A stretch of DNA of 58,987 nt from Diphasiastrum complanatum (taxonomy: Eukaryota; Streptophyta; Lycopodiopsida; Lycopodiales; Lycopodiaceae): assembly GCA_029204225.1 (NCBI GenBank), contig MU833250.1, forward strand, positions 1 through 58,987. The letters are read 5' to 3'. Position numbers and translations under genes: made by a program. Position 1 is the stretch's first letter. The number at the start of each line of letters is the position of its first letter. Below are positions 1-10,545 of the stretch, one piece after another. The notes under the pieces are model-generated. The model was not told the origin of the DNA and did no database searches. It was given only the letters and a program-made list of their open reading frames with translations.

Positions 1-628
1 ATATATATATATATATAATATATATATACCGTATTTGCTTTAGAACATGTTTATGGACTTCAAGATTCATAACCTGATGGCATGTCGCTTTTAAAAGTTA
101 TAATGTGATTTACATTTCTTTTACGGTCTCAAGAATCCATGGAATCTGCCGAATCTTGCTGCAGCACATAAATTCTGAGGAATGCCAATATATGTGGCAC
201 TTCAGGACCGATGAGTAAACTACCACATCAGTCCTTTACTGTCAAGTCAGTTTTGAGATTCGAAGTTGTTCAAATGCCTATGGAGCTCCATCAATGTAAT
301 ATAGTAGCACAGGCATTCCAGTACATTCATTATTGTATACAAATTGCTAAGCTGGTGACCGGGCTGTTCTTATATCAGTGTTGTCGCCTGTGCATCAAAA
401 TCTAGCAGCATTAGTGTGTCAGAATTCACAAGAAAAGTCGACACTGTTTCTGCCAAACATCAAGGGAGTCAAAGGAATGTCATACAAAACTTGTAAGGTA
501 CATGTAAAAATTATATGCAGGGCAGATATGATAAGGGCACAGTTACTAAATGCTAGAGAAGCAGTAAGTTTGCAATACACTGTTGGTGTTATATCTTCTA
601 TGTTGAACTTAGGAGGATCTTAGACTAA

Positions 629-787
629 ATGGTGCATATAGAACCTGTGGACTCATTGGCACTGAGGCCGTTTCCCCTGGAGTATATGCCATATTGGCAG
701 ATTTCAAACATACTTGAAGAATCCAAGTTGGAAAATTTTGAAACATGGGCCAATCCGTCCAATGAAGTAAAAGGGTATGAAAATCAG
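629..787 (+). CDS. Putative exon of an unrecognised plant gene
   Basis: An open stretch of 53 codons starts with ATG and ends exactly at a good splice donor (AATCAG then GTATTG). The encoded segment is mixed and hydrophilic (for example PYWQISNILEESKLENFETW) and does not look like repeat translation. The phase at its end is 0, the same as the phase at the start of the exon-like block at 2418, so the two can be joined without breaking the frame. An in-frame stop lies just before the ATG, so either this is the first coding exon or the upstream part is lost. I do not recognise the protein. It could equally be a chance open stretch; the support is the splice site and the phase match only. Confidence 0.3.
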
Positions 788-2417
788 GTATTGCTAGCTG
801 TAATACCCTATTACGTCGCATTTTTCAAAATTACATTATATTTACTCCGTTTTATTCTAATAAAAAATAATATAAAAAATGAAGTCTCATATTCAAAAGA
901 AGGAAGCACTACTGGAGTCTGGATAGCTATGTATCGGAAGTCTGACTCTATATTCACATGAACTTATTCGGCCAAGTATAATTTGAAGACTGGAACATTA
1001 AGCTACCTCAACATAAAGGCAGACTTATAATGAAGGTAGAATGATATTACTTAAAGGCATACTTTAAAGTCGAATCTGACTGAATCACATTGACTTCGGT
1101 GTCGAATTGATTCGAACAACGAATATACTTGACAGTCAGCGACCTCGTGTCTTTTATAAACGTTGTTCTGTTTAGATTTTCTTAGTTCAAAGCATAGTTG
1201 TGGGGGATTGTGATGTGCTGCAAAATTGTTCGGGGACGTGTGTTATGGATAATCTTTTTTTTGAAAAAGACTAAAAGCTGAATTTTTTTTGATAGTTTAC
1301 TTAGTGTTAATGGAACTCAGAAATGATTATTGAACACATTAGAGGAACAAAGTACTGATAAAATTGGAAAGAGACAAAAATATCATTGCACAGAGCTATA
1401 TTGATCTGGTCAATTACAGACAGATACACTGTAAGCCAAAAACATGCTGGAGTGAAAACAATCAATGTTACAAGCTTACTCTATCCAACTAAATGGGGGC
1501 AAATTGGTCCATGACATGAATCTATAGGCCTTCATAGACTGGTTTTGGGAGGTTCAGTCAAGGATTTTTTACAGGTTGTGTACGGCTGAATTTCAATTAC
1601 CTGTCAGATCGAAGCTCCAAAGAAAAGAATTAGCTCATTTATCCATGTCATGATGTGTAAATGATTGATAGTTTATTTGTAGAGTAGGCCATTAAGTTGT
1701 CCTTCACAAGTTCATCTTTATCCTCACTCATCATTCATGAGTTTGGAACCCAACTAACATTAAGAGTGATAATTATTTGCAATAGCTCCCGATTTCATAT
1801 GGGCTTTCCCCCAATATGCACTTGTGTTCTGGAAAACCCTAAGCCTAATTTCCTGAACGCTATCCGGATCATGTTTTGGATTGTATGCATGCAACTATGG
1901 TTCAAAGCTTGAGGGACACATATTACAAAATCCTGTTAGAACATGATTTGGTGAATTTTGGGTTGTCACTAATAAATGGTCAAAGTTGTGTAAGTGGCTC
2001 TTGGATCTCTCGAAGAGCTTCTAAATGAGTATGGCCCAGAATTTTGATTAGTTAAGGATGTTGACTTTTGAAGGGACAAATAGGTAGATTAGAATACAGT
2101 TAAATGAAGAATTTAACAGGGTACCGGGAAAAGCAAATGATATTTCATTGGCTATTAGCTAGATGATTATAATGAGATTAGAAGCTTGTCTTTCTGTTGC
2201 ATTTTTTTTTGGCTTTCATAATGTGATTATTTGTAGTGCTTCTACGTCGTGGAATTTGTTATTATGAACTTGTTTGAGAAATAATGTTGGAAGCTTGGTG
2301 GTGGCTTTCAGTTTTCACAACCAAGTAACTTTGATGGCTGATGGTATTGCCATCATAATTTGGTAGCTATAGAAGTAGATCAAGCCTTTAAACATGTAAG
2401 GTTTGAATGCTCTTCAG

Positions 2418-2702
2418 GGTGACACCACAAATTTTGGAGACTGTGACTGGGCAGCAGATACATGCCTGTCTGACGAGGAAGCTTCTGGAGATGATATCCA
2501 TGAGGTTCCAAAGATCCCTTCACCACCAACAGTTTCCGGGCTTTCAAGGTCCAGGAGAGTAGCTGGACCTGCAAAGTTTAAGGGTGAGAACGAAATGTTT
2601 TACCCTAATGACCTTGATACTTTGATAGTCCCTGACCTTGGCATTAGATCAACTGCAGAGTCACCTTATTTTGTAAAGAGGAGGACTTACATGGAAGTCT
2701 GA
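2418..2702 (+). CDS. Putative terminal exon of an unrecognised plant gene
   Basis: The frame opens right after a clear acceptor (CTCTTCAG) and runs 94 codons to TGA. The product is acidic at first (LSDEEASGDDIHEVPK), then proline- and arginine-rich (PPTVSGLSRSRRVAGP), and ends FVKRRTYMEV. The composition is that of a normal nuclear or cytoplasmic protein tail, not of low-complexity repeat. Phase 0 at the acceptor matches the donor at 787. The following 600 bases are AT-rich, lack long frames and could be 3' UTR. No domain is recognisable and no function is proposed. Transcript evidence would settle whether it is a live gene. Confidence 0.4.
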   Translation, partial: GDTTNFGDCDWAADTCLSDEEASGDDIHEVPKIPSPPTVSGLSRSRRVAGPAKFKGENEMFYPNDLDTLIVPDLGIRSTAESPYFVKRRTYMEV

Positions 2703-3860
2703 TCTGCACTCCAAGATGACATTAAGTCACCAGGCTAATGGCAGCTTTACCTTAAAGGACGACGTACCTGTTTCATAATTCAGAAACTTTAGTCTCAATG
2801 TAGGCTCTTCATTGTACGGTATTGTTCCCGGCAAATACTAATAAGTTGTTTCTGGTGAATAGTAATAAGTCACATACAATCAAATGGGTTATTTGTTGTA
2901 CGCCTTTATTAAATCCATGATGGTGTACATGCTTTAGAATTCAGAATTTTAGTAGTAATTTAGCTTCTTTATCGTACAATATTGTTCCTGCCCAATGGGT
3001 ACCATGAAGTTACATACAATCAAATCGGTAGTTTTCTGTATGTCTTAGCTCAACTACAGCTTTGTTTTATAACTCAGAAATTTCAGTCACTAAGACTCTT
3101 TGTTGTCATCTGATGCTTGAAGACAACTGAATTGATCTTAAGGCAAGGATGATGGTTTGATGTTGGCATCTTTGTCTGAATGTTAGAATGGAGCTTCAAT
3201 GAAGTGCGGCTGTTGCAAAGGAGCACATGATGCAACTTATGCACAGTAATATACAGACCATGCACTATTTCAAAACTAATTCTTGCTAATCTAAGCTGGT
3301 TTTAGGCCTTGCAGCTACAGCGACCTTAGTTATTTGTCTATTTTCTTTTTTGAACCCAAATACATTTCACACTCTTGACCTTATTAATTGTAGCAAATTT
3401 GTGGAGCGCAAGGACCTTTTACAAACATTATCCTAAGATGTGGGCCACTAACATTACTCAAACAAGTTTGCATCACTTGGATTCGAAAAGTACTTAAAAA
3501 AATTCCATCAATCAAATTTGCTGAAAATGTCATTAGTTTTTGTGATGCAATGTGGCACATTATTTGATGTTCTAACATAATCTTTGAAAACCTCATCTTT
3601 TTCATCACTCGCCTTTACCTCTCCTCTTGTCGGATGAATCCATCTAGACTTTGTCTCTCTTCCCTCTTGGTTCGCCTTATCTCTTCTCCCAACACCCTCG
3701 TCTTGAGCTCGTCCATGTGCCCCCCTGTCAAATCATGGATGTCCCCTCCCCCTCTCCTTGCCTACCATGCGATCCATCTTCGACACTTTCCGTCTCTCCT
3801 CTCCGCCTACTTCAATACTTGCTGATCGTTGGTAGACCCTACTGCTACGTGGCGTAAGAG
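2703..3860. other. AT-rich spacer, no supported gene
   Basis: The first part may be the 3' UTR of the exon ending at 2702. Short paralogous snippets around GTACAATATTGTTCC/CACATACAATCAAAT recur at about 2815-2890 and 2975-3030, hinting at an old local duplication. A C- and T-rich stretch lies at 3605-3840. Nothing else is identifiable. Confidence 0.5.
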
Positions 3861-3869
3861 ATTTTCTAC

Positions 3870-4742
3870 TGCCCATAGGAGGAAAAACACCATTTGAGAT
3901 GTTGTATAAGAAAAAGCCTAAGGTAGATCATCTTAGGATTTCTGGCTATGTATGCTTTGTGCATGTACCCCTAGAAACTAGGAAGAAGGAAGATCCTAGT
4001 GTTGTTAAAGGAATTTTTGTAGGATATGCATCTACTAAAAAAGCATACAAAGTATATCTTCCCTCTACTGACAAGAATGTTGTTAGTAGAGATGTGATCT
4101 TCCATGAAGATCAAAAGTTTAACTTGGATGATGCACAGATCAAGGAGTCTCATGCAAGATCTACAATTATCAATCTTGATGCTGCTCAAGAAGTGGTGAG
4201 GCTGAGGCTTGAGGAGGAACAACTTCAAGCAACCACACCAAGAAGATCTACAAGAGAAAGATCTGAGCCAAGGAGGCTCACATATGATGAGGAAGGAAGG
4301 CAAGTGGAAGGTGAAACTTCCTATCATGCTCTCTTCATATCAGATGAAGAGCCTAAAGATGTCCAAGAAGCACTTCAATCCAAGATGTGAGTTGAAGCAA
4401 TGACCCAATAGTTTGAAGCCTTGATGTCAAACAACACACGGGAGCCTGTGGAGCCACCAAACAACATGCATGTGATTGGATGTAAGTGGGTTTTCAGAAT
4501 CAAGTATAATTATGATGGATCTATCAATAAGTATAAAGCAAGACTTTGTGCCAAAGGCTACTGACAAATCAAAGGTTTTGACTATGAAGACACCTTTGCA
4601 CTTGTTTAAAAAATGGTAACAATTGGAATACTCATATCTCTTGCATGTTTTCACAATTGGAGTATGTTCCAGCTTGATGTTTCCAATGCATTTCTCAATG
4701 GTTACTTTGAGGAGGAGATTTACATGAAACATCCTCCTGGTT
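3870..4742 (+). pseudogene. Ty1/copia fragment: end of integrase to start of reverse transcriptase
   Basis: The reading frame matches the integrase C-terminal and linker part of copia polyproteins (KPKVDHLR, RKKEDPS, GYASTKKAYKVY, RDVIFHED) and then the start of the reverse transcriptase (HVIGCKWVFRIKYN, NKYKARLCAKGY, FQLDVSNAFLNGYFEEEIYM). It is the same family as the minus-strand element at 44900-49018, with which it shares most of these motifs. It starts abruptly inside integrase and stops abruptly after the reverse transcriptase motif KHPPG, so the YVDD catalytic motif is absent. In-frame stops follow residues QSKM, EAMTQ, CAKGY and FALV, and the usual TWEL is TREP. No LTR is attached. 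It is a dead, doubly truncated fragment. Confidence 0.9.
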
Positions 4743-5693
4743 AACAGTATTTTTGTCAGAATTTTTGAATTACGTAAACTGTGCCAGAAATCGAGTTTTT
4801 TCAAAAAATCAAAATTTCAATCATTTTTTCGTTATCTATGGAATGAGTTTAGATTAGTGAATCGACTATACTAAATTTATCAGTAAAATTAGTCACAGTG
4901 TTTTCACTAAACCTAAAATATTTCTCAGGTATAGATAATTTTAAACTGACAGAAGAAATCATAATGAATTTGCCAGCAATTTATACTATAATGTTATTTT
5001 AACTTTTGGAGTATGGTACTCCCAAGTTGAAATTAAAATTGAATTTTTTTTCTTTTCTGTTGAATTTCATATTTGGTTAAACTTTGAAATTGGTTACTTG
5101 TTTGATATATTTTTTATGGATACTGACCGTTAGAACAAGTGAATGTTTGTGCAAGATACTCATCAAAATTGGATTTAAAAGCCCTCAAGCAATATGAAAT
5201 AGCTAGATAGAATGAGTGGTGATAGAACTCTTTATCCGGACAGTGAAATCTGGTTGGATATGTTATAATTGGCAAAAGCTAACTTGATCAAATCTTGTAA
5301 ATACCATAATGACTTGTACGTATCATCATCATACATGTGTGGATCCTGTTCCCACGTGTAAAATCTATGCCTAAGTCATTTAGATAGATCATATAGGTTG
5401 TACATCTCATTTAATTTGAAAACTAGTGGTTAAATTGGCCAAAAACTGGTTTAGTAATACTATGTCCCTTGGCACCATTCTAGTGGTAGAAAATGCTATA
5501 TCACATAGGTAGGAGTGGTCTCCCACGTGTGAAATATCAAGTATTGAGTTCAAATCCATTGTATATACTTTTCATATGAGTTAAATGTCAAATCTCATAA
5601 ATTGTAGGAGTTATCTTCTAGATTGTAGGAAGCTAGAAGCTCAACACTAGCCACCAATGATGATGTGGCAAATTAGTGGAATTTTAGCCACTA
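4743..5693. other. AT-rich spacer, no supported gene
   Basis: No frame longer than about 60 codons and no recognisable protein. Two CACGTG palindromes lie at 5353-5358 and 5524-5529; the second has the CCACGTGTGAAAT context seen in nearby LTRs, so part of this stretch is probably decayed retroelement. Confidence 0.5.
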
Positions 5694-6924
5694 TGAGTTG
5701 TCTTACATGTGTCGGATATGGCTTAGAGAGAGATTATGAAGATTTTGTATATCATCCATGTGAGATCCGTTGGGAGGCTAATGATGAAAAACATTGATTT
5801 GGGAGCAATTTTGGTGTTTTCACTCTCTTAAGCAAGTTCTTTGTGGATGAATGCTTAACTTATTTGCTATTATTAGGTCGTACACTTGGTGTACTTCACA
5901 CATGTGAAGCCTTTGGATCATTATTTTTGGTTGTTCTTGCTTGGATATATAAAAATTGTCAAGTAGAAGCTAGATTTGGATGCTAGTTTTGATATAAATC
6001 AAGATTCCAAGTTACCAATCACTCTTATTGATCTTTTGTAGATCAAATTGAGTCCATTTCTCTGAAATTTCACATGGTATCATATCCAAGTCTAAGAGCT
6101 TTGATATTGATCTAAAACTCTTCATTTTGCACAAAGCATTGGTGCTAAAATCAATTTGAAGGAGGGCGACTCTAACCAATAGTTTACTTGAAGATTTGAA
6201 GTTCAAATGGGTGTGTAAAGTTCAAGTGTACTTCCCACACATGTGAGAGGCTGATGGAATTGTACTTTCACCATATCTAAGTGATTTTTCCATATTTGTG
6301 CTTCAAACAAGATTGTGAGAGTGAAACTAGTGATTTGCTTTGCAAAAATCCAATCATCTCGTTGTAGATTTGATGTGAACTGGTGTTAGTCCTTTGATCA
6401 ACCTCTAAATCATTGAGAGTGAGCTTTGAGGCTGATGTTTTTAGTTCTGGAGAGAGACTAAAACTGTTCTAAACACCATAGGGAGGATAGGCACTTCCAA
6501 GAGTCAAATCAAGTTTATCTAAGAGGATAAGTGGATATGGATAAGCACTATGAGCTGTCTCACACGTGCTGGATACGGCTTAGAGAGAGATTATGAAGAT
6601 TTTGTATATCATCCATGTGATCCATTAATGATGAAAAATATTGATTTGAGAGCAATCTTGGTGTTTTCACTCTATTAAACAAGTTCTTTGATGCTTAGGA
6701 TTTCTTAAGTAAATTTATTTGCTGTTAGTAGGCCGTCTTGGTGTACTTCACACGTGTGAAGCCTTTGGATCGTTATTTTTTGTTGTTCTTGCTTGGATAT
6801 ATAGAAATCGTCAAGTAGAAGCTAGATTTGGATGCTAGTTTTGATATAGATCAAGATTCCAAGTTACCAATCACTCTTATTGATCTTTTGTCGATCAAAT
6901 TGAGTCCATTTCTTTGAAATTTCA
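5694..6924 (+). mobile_element. Paired direct repeat with primer site, miniature LTR (TRIM-like) candidate
   Basis: About 380 bp at 5694-6074 are repeated at 6551-6924 in the same orientation (both start TGAG(T/C)TGTCT(T/C)AC and end GAAATTTCA), with about 476 bp between. Directly after the first copy is TGGTATCATATCC, which resembles the initiator-methionine tRNA primer site of plant LTR elements. A purine-rich stretch (AAGAGGATAAGTGGA) precedes the second copy. LTR-primer site-short non-coding core-purine tract-LTR is the layout of TRIM elements. I could not find a matching target duplication and the homology may extend a few bases upstream of 5694, so the exact ends are uncertain. A tandem duplication of a single LTR is the alternative. 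Confidence 0.5.
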
Positions 6925-7559
6925 TAGGATATAGTTTAAGAGTTACTGAAATCCTATTGGTAGGATTTCCATTCATGTAATTTCATATTTTGACATTTTG
7001 ATAGTTTTGCTAATATTGACGGAGTAACGCCAAACCGGTTAATAAAAAGAAAAAATAGTCCAATTTTATTGGAAAAATTGTAAGTGACGAGAACTGATCA
7101 AAAGCATAAAAAAAAAATTTGATTTTATTTCCTGGTTAAATCCTATGGTGAATTGTATGCAAAAGATCAGATTAGTATTGTTTTTCATACCAGGGGATGA
7201 TTTTTGTATATCAAGAATTCAACCTAGGTATAGGATAGAAATGAAATTGTTTCAGACTTTTTTCGACAATAATTAACTTTTTGTATTTAGTAATGTCTGT
7301 ACACCTTAGTGTGAGAGATTTCAGCTAGTTTAGTCATATTTGCTACATTTGTTTATTTGCATTTGAGGCCAATTGCATATTAGACTTAGAGTTTGAATTT
7401 TCAACATTATATTAGTCTAAAAGCATTTGAATAAACATTTTTGGAAAGTGTGGGAATTCATATTACACGAGTTTTAGTAGATTCAAATTTGAGTAGTAGA
7501 GACATTGAATCTAGTCACAATAATAGTAGGGTTTTCTGTTATGGAGGGAAACCAAGTTT
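6925..7559. other. AT-rich spacer, no supported gene
   Basis: No credible frame. It may include the U3 part of the LTR fragment that follows. Confidence 0.4.
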
Positions 7560-7980
7560 GAAATAAGGTTTGGACCTGTTATAAAAGGATGTAACTCGTG
7601 GGAAGAGATACAATTCTCTCTCTCTCTTATATCATTCATGCTTATACATGGTTCTCTTAGGTTCTACTATCCATTGGTGCACTATACTTATGATATCTTG
7701 CAATTTTGTGTGTAGAATGTTCATTAAAAGCTATTTTCAGATCCACACGTGTGAAATATAGTAGCTTATTGTTATTGTACGAACAACAAATTTATTTTAT
7801 GTTTTGGTTCATGTTTGATTAAGATCTATTAGAGTTTGCATCTCATTCTTAGTGTAGATGCTGATTTTTTTACATGGGCAAGATTGGTGAACTGCTTCTT
7901 TCTCTAACCAAAGATCATTTTGCAATGATTTGGAGAAGATATCAATGCTAGAGCATGCTAAATTGTATTCTAGTGGTGGG
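7560..7980 (+). mobile_element. LTR fragment of a copia-type family
   Basis: The stretch from about 7620 to 7970 is clearly homologous to the reverse complement of about 39200-39640 (shared blocks include CATTCATGCTTATACATGG, CCATTGGTGCACTATACTT and GGAGAAGATATCAATG). At 39.3 kb the same LTR is followed by a primer site. Here a TATA-like box (GTTATAAAAGG, about 7578) sits upstream of the conserved part, as expected for an LTR promoter, and the segment around the primer site has been deleted. CACACGTGTG lies at 7744-7753. Confidence 0.65.
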
Positions 7981-8767
7981 ACAATAGATTTACTAAGGTA
8001 TGGCTTTTAAATTTCGAAATCAAGCATCATTGATAATAGTCCTTCGTCTTCGGGGCGTGAGCTGCCTGGGACCCTTACTATTAGAGAGTTTCTTCACTCC
8101 TGCGCTTTCATTCATTTCAATTTTGGGTTGCTTCCGATTTTCGTCGTCGATCTTTCATTTTCATTTATCGCTCCATGCCAGTAGGTTGCAGCACAATTGA
8201 TCGATCCATCTGCTTTAATAGATCGCACGTTGGACTAACGACGTATTTGGTTTTGCTTTGAGCTTACTGCAGGTTTGGGTGGATTGCGGGCGCATATATG
8301 AGTCATTATTATGCAAGGACGACGTGCTTTTGCAGCAACATGTTCGTGGCGAGAGCAACAAGCCATAAGAGTGCTTTTGAGTCCTTAAATAGGATGTAGC
8401 ATTTTTGGAGTTTTTTTGAAGCCTCTCAAGTTCATATTTTTTTTGCAGATAGCGTTCAAAGTTAATAGCTAAATAAATTGCCCAGTAGAGTGCAAGATTT
8501 TAATCAAAGAATGAATAGATCGTTGTACAATAATGTACTTCTTCCAAATTTCCAACTTATTAAGAACTTGACTAAAAGATATTCTGCACTTTCTTTCCTA
8601 ATCTACTACTTCAATGACACGTTCAAACTTGAGATGAAATCCATTTTGAGCATGGTAAATACATAAGACAAGCTCTCGGAGAACTTCATTTAACTGGGAG
8701 AACATAAAAGAGGATTGACTTTTGTTCACACTAGATTAGTTCGGTTGAAGAAGAAACCCCTTGAACA
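7981..8767. other. Spacer, no supported gene
   Basis: Short frames are present but none shows a domain or a convincing gene context. Confidence 0.5.
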
Positions 8768-8946
8768 CTAGAAAAATAATAGTGTTTCATGAGCCGCTCA
8801 AGCTGCCTGGGAGCCCCCCTCGCGCTGCCCGGGTGTGTGCAATGGCGCCCCCGGGCCGCTGCACCCCCAATCGGGCTAGCGGCCCGGGGGGTGGGAGAGC
8901 GAGCTGCAAAGGGGGAGGGAGCGGGTACGGGGAGGGAGGGAGAAAA

Positions 8947-8975
8947 GGGGGGGGGGGGGGGGGGGGGGGGGGGGG
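8947..8975 (+). repeat. 29-base guanine homopolymer in a G-rich island
   Basis: An uninterrupted run of 29 G is followed by TGGGGGG, TTGGGTTGG and TGGGGGC. The surrounding 8880-9190 is strongly G-skewed on the plus strand. Such DNA has very high G-quadruplex potential. The run length is likely polymorphic and may be an assembly approximation. Confidence 0.9.
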
Positions 8976-9188
8976 TGGGGGGTTGGGTTGGTGGGGGCAT
9001 TGTATACCATGCCCCCTCCCACCTTTTTTTTAAATTTTTATTTATTTATTTTGGGGGCCCAATGATGGGAGGGCGTGATGGGAGGGCACGTCGGGAGAGC
9101 GCGCTTTTAGGGACGGCAAAGGGAGTGCATGCGGGGAGGACATAAGGGCGGAGGTGTGGGGAGGGTGCAAGGACGCATGCAAGGGAGG

Positions 9189-9191
<3 letters not shown>

Positions 9192-9283
<92 letters not shown>
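9192..9283 (+). repeat. (TC)n microsatellite, about 46 units
   Basis: Pure TC dinucleotide tract inside Helitron-like element 1, followed by a short CACACA run. Frames through it give only Leu-Ser or Arg-Glu repeats and are not genes. Confidence 0.97.
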
Positions 9284-9286
<3 letters not shown>

Positions 9287-9335
9287 CACACAGACACACC
9301 ATCGGCCGCTCGTCATCGACGAGCACACTTCACTA

Positions 9336-9598
9336 TCTATATATTAAAACTTTAGTGCTCCCAGGCATCTCTCGTTGCCAAGAAACCACATATTTCTTCA
9401 TGTTTTTTTTTTGGGGTATCGGTCGCGAGATCTGTGAAAGTATGTGAGATATGCGAAGGTATCGAAGGTTTCTCTCGGCCTCTCTCTGACTGCGAGATGT
9501 GCGAGATATGCGAAGGTCCCGAAGTTCTCTCTCGGCCTCTCTCTGACCCGAACTCTCTCTCTGAGTATGCGAGATATGCGAGTTGTGCGAGATGTGCG

Positions 9599-9634
<36 letters not shown>

Positions 9635-9856
9635 GCGTCACGCGCATGCACGCACACACACCTCATCAGCCACCCGCCATCAGCGGAAACACTTTGGCCA
9701 CGTACATGCACACATACATCGGCCACCCATCAACGACCACCGGATTTCTTCCTAAAACATCGGCTGCCATCCAAATCATCGGCTGTCACCCAAATCATCA
9801 GCCGTCACCCAGATCGCCGCCCCCCGCGTCCATCATCGACGGGCACACTTCGCTAG
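9336..9856 (+). mobile_element. Helitron-like element 2 (non-autonomous candidate)
   Basis: It starts TCTATATATTAAAAC after an A at 9335 and ends in CTAG (9853-9856) before a T at 9857. A 4-bp-stem hairpin, CGTC/GACG at 9827-9841, lies 11 bases before CTAG. These are the terminal features of Helitrons. The interior holds decamer-like GAGATATGCG repeats (about 9430-9600), a (TC)n tract at 9601-9632, and CATCGGCCG-type repeats near the right end. The same decamers, CATC..GGCCG block and hairpin-CTAG end recur in each copy of the 2.5-kb duplication at 51.4-52.36 and 53.9-55.05 kb. No helicase gene is present, so it would depend on an autonomous partner. Confidence 0.5.
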
Positions 9857-10234
9857 TCTTGAAGAAAGAAAATATGTGCATCTTGTGTGATCATCCTCCT
9901 TTGAAGGCTTGGATACATAAGCAACTTCAATTTATAGTACCCCTTGGTCTAAGTATAAACAATGAGGTGCAACACTTTATCAACTACCGGAGTACCCCAC
10001 CTTGGTATGAAAAAATTTGACTCTCATAAGAATTCAATAGAAAAATAAGATATTTTTATGGGTGTTTGAAGTTGAATTCAATGTTGGTTGAGTGTGATTA
10101 CTTTTAGTACTAAAAAGACCCCCATTTTTTAAAACTAGCCAATGTCATGATATTTATAGCTTTCTTAAAATTTTAGCGTAAGTATACACAATGTATATGA
10201 ACTTTTAAATTCTATATCAGTTGACTATTATATA
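9857..10234. other. Spacer, no supported gene
   Basis: AT-rich, no recognisable feature. Confidence 0.5.
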
Positions 10235-10353
10235 TCTATTATAATTAAAATAATAGTGTGAGCGGGCAGCTCACGCTATCCTGGTAGTGCTCACATTGTG
10301 ACAGGTAGCATGAGCGTTGGCCCGAGACCCTTCTTTTTAAAATTTTCCTTCAT

Positions 10354-10394
<41 letters not shown>

Positions 10395-10545
10395 CCGGAC
10401 AGCGGTCGCGTTGCCCCACGGGCAGCCTGACCCTGCCCAGAAAAAAACATGAAGGTTTTTCAAATTTTCCTTCCCTTTGCCCACCCACCTGCTCTGCCCG
10501 CTTTAAACGTCGCCCGCCCGTAGACTTGGGGGCTCACATTGCTAG
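10235..10545 (+). mobile_element. Helitron-like element 3 (non-autonomous candidate)
   Basis: Starts TCTATTATAATTAAAATAAT after an A, ends TCACATTGCTAG before a T. The left end is alignable with element 2 and the right end has a GCCC/GGGC stem just upstream of an 8-nt spacer and CTAG, matching the layout of element 2. Inside, a 15-bp perfect inverted repeat (CCTTCATGTTTTTTT at 10347 and its complement at 10442) encloses a 40-base T run. No coding capacity. Confidence 0.45.
10355..10394 (+). repeat. 40-base thymine homopolymer
   Basis: Uninterrupted T run inside the loop of a 15-bp inverted repeat. Could be the tail of a minus-strand retroposon, but no body of such an element is seen next to it. 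Confidence 0.9.

Larger units (their letters stand above)
8768..9335 (+). mobile_element. Helitron-like element 1 (non-autonomous candidate)
   Basis: The left end CTAGAAAAATAATAGTG resembles the left ends of two neighbouring elements at 9336 and 10235. The right end has a perfect 7-bp-stem hairpin with a 3-nt loop at 9308-9324, followed by ACACTTCACTA. Elements 2 and 3 end the same way, with hairpin, 8-9 nt and CTAG. Here the last base of CTAG is not present because element 2 begins at once. The interior is GC-rich, with a 29-G run and a long TC tract, and codes for nothing. Helitrons are rolling-circle transposons with 5' TC, a 3' hairpin and CTRR, and insertion between A and T. The assignment is inference from the ends. 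The left end lacks the canonical TC. Confidence 0.4.

Noticed and set aside
6012-6206. Minus-strand frame of 64 codons
   Set aside because: It covers the repeat and primer-site region of the TRIM-like element and reads it backwards.
8731-9145. Pro-, Gly- and Arg-rich frames on both strands
   Set aside because: They come from the G-rich island and poly-G run; no start context or homology.
9042-9347. Several open frames rich in Arg-Glu or Leu-Ser
   Set aside because: They are translations of the (TC)n tract in all frames and carry no domain. The same holds for 36888-37085, 22283-22477 and 54057-54463.
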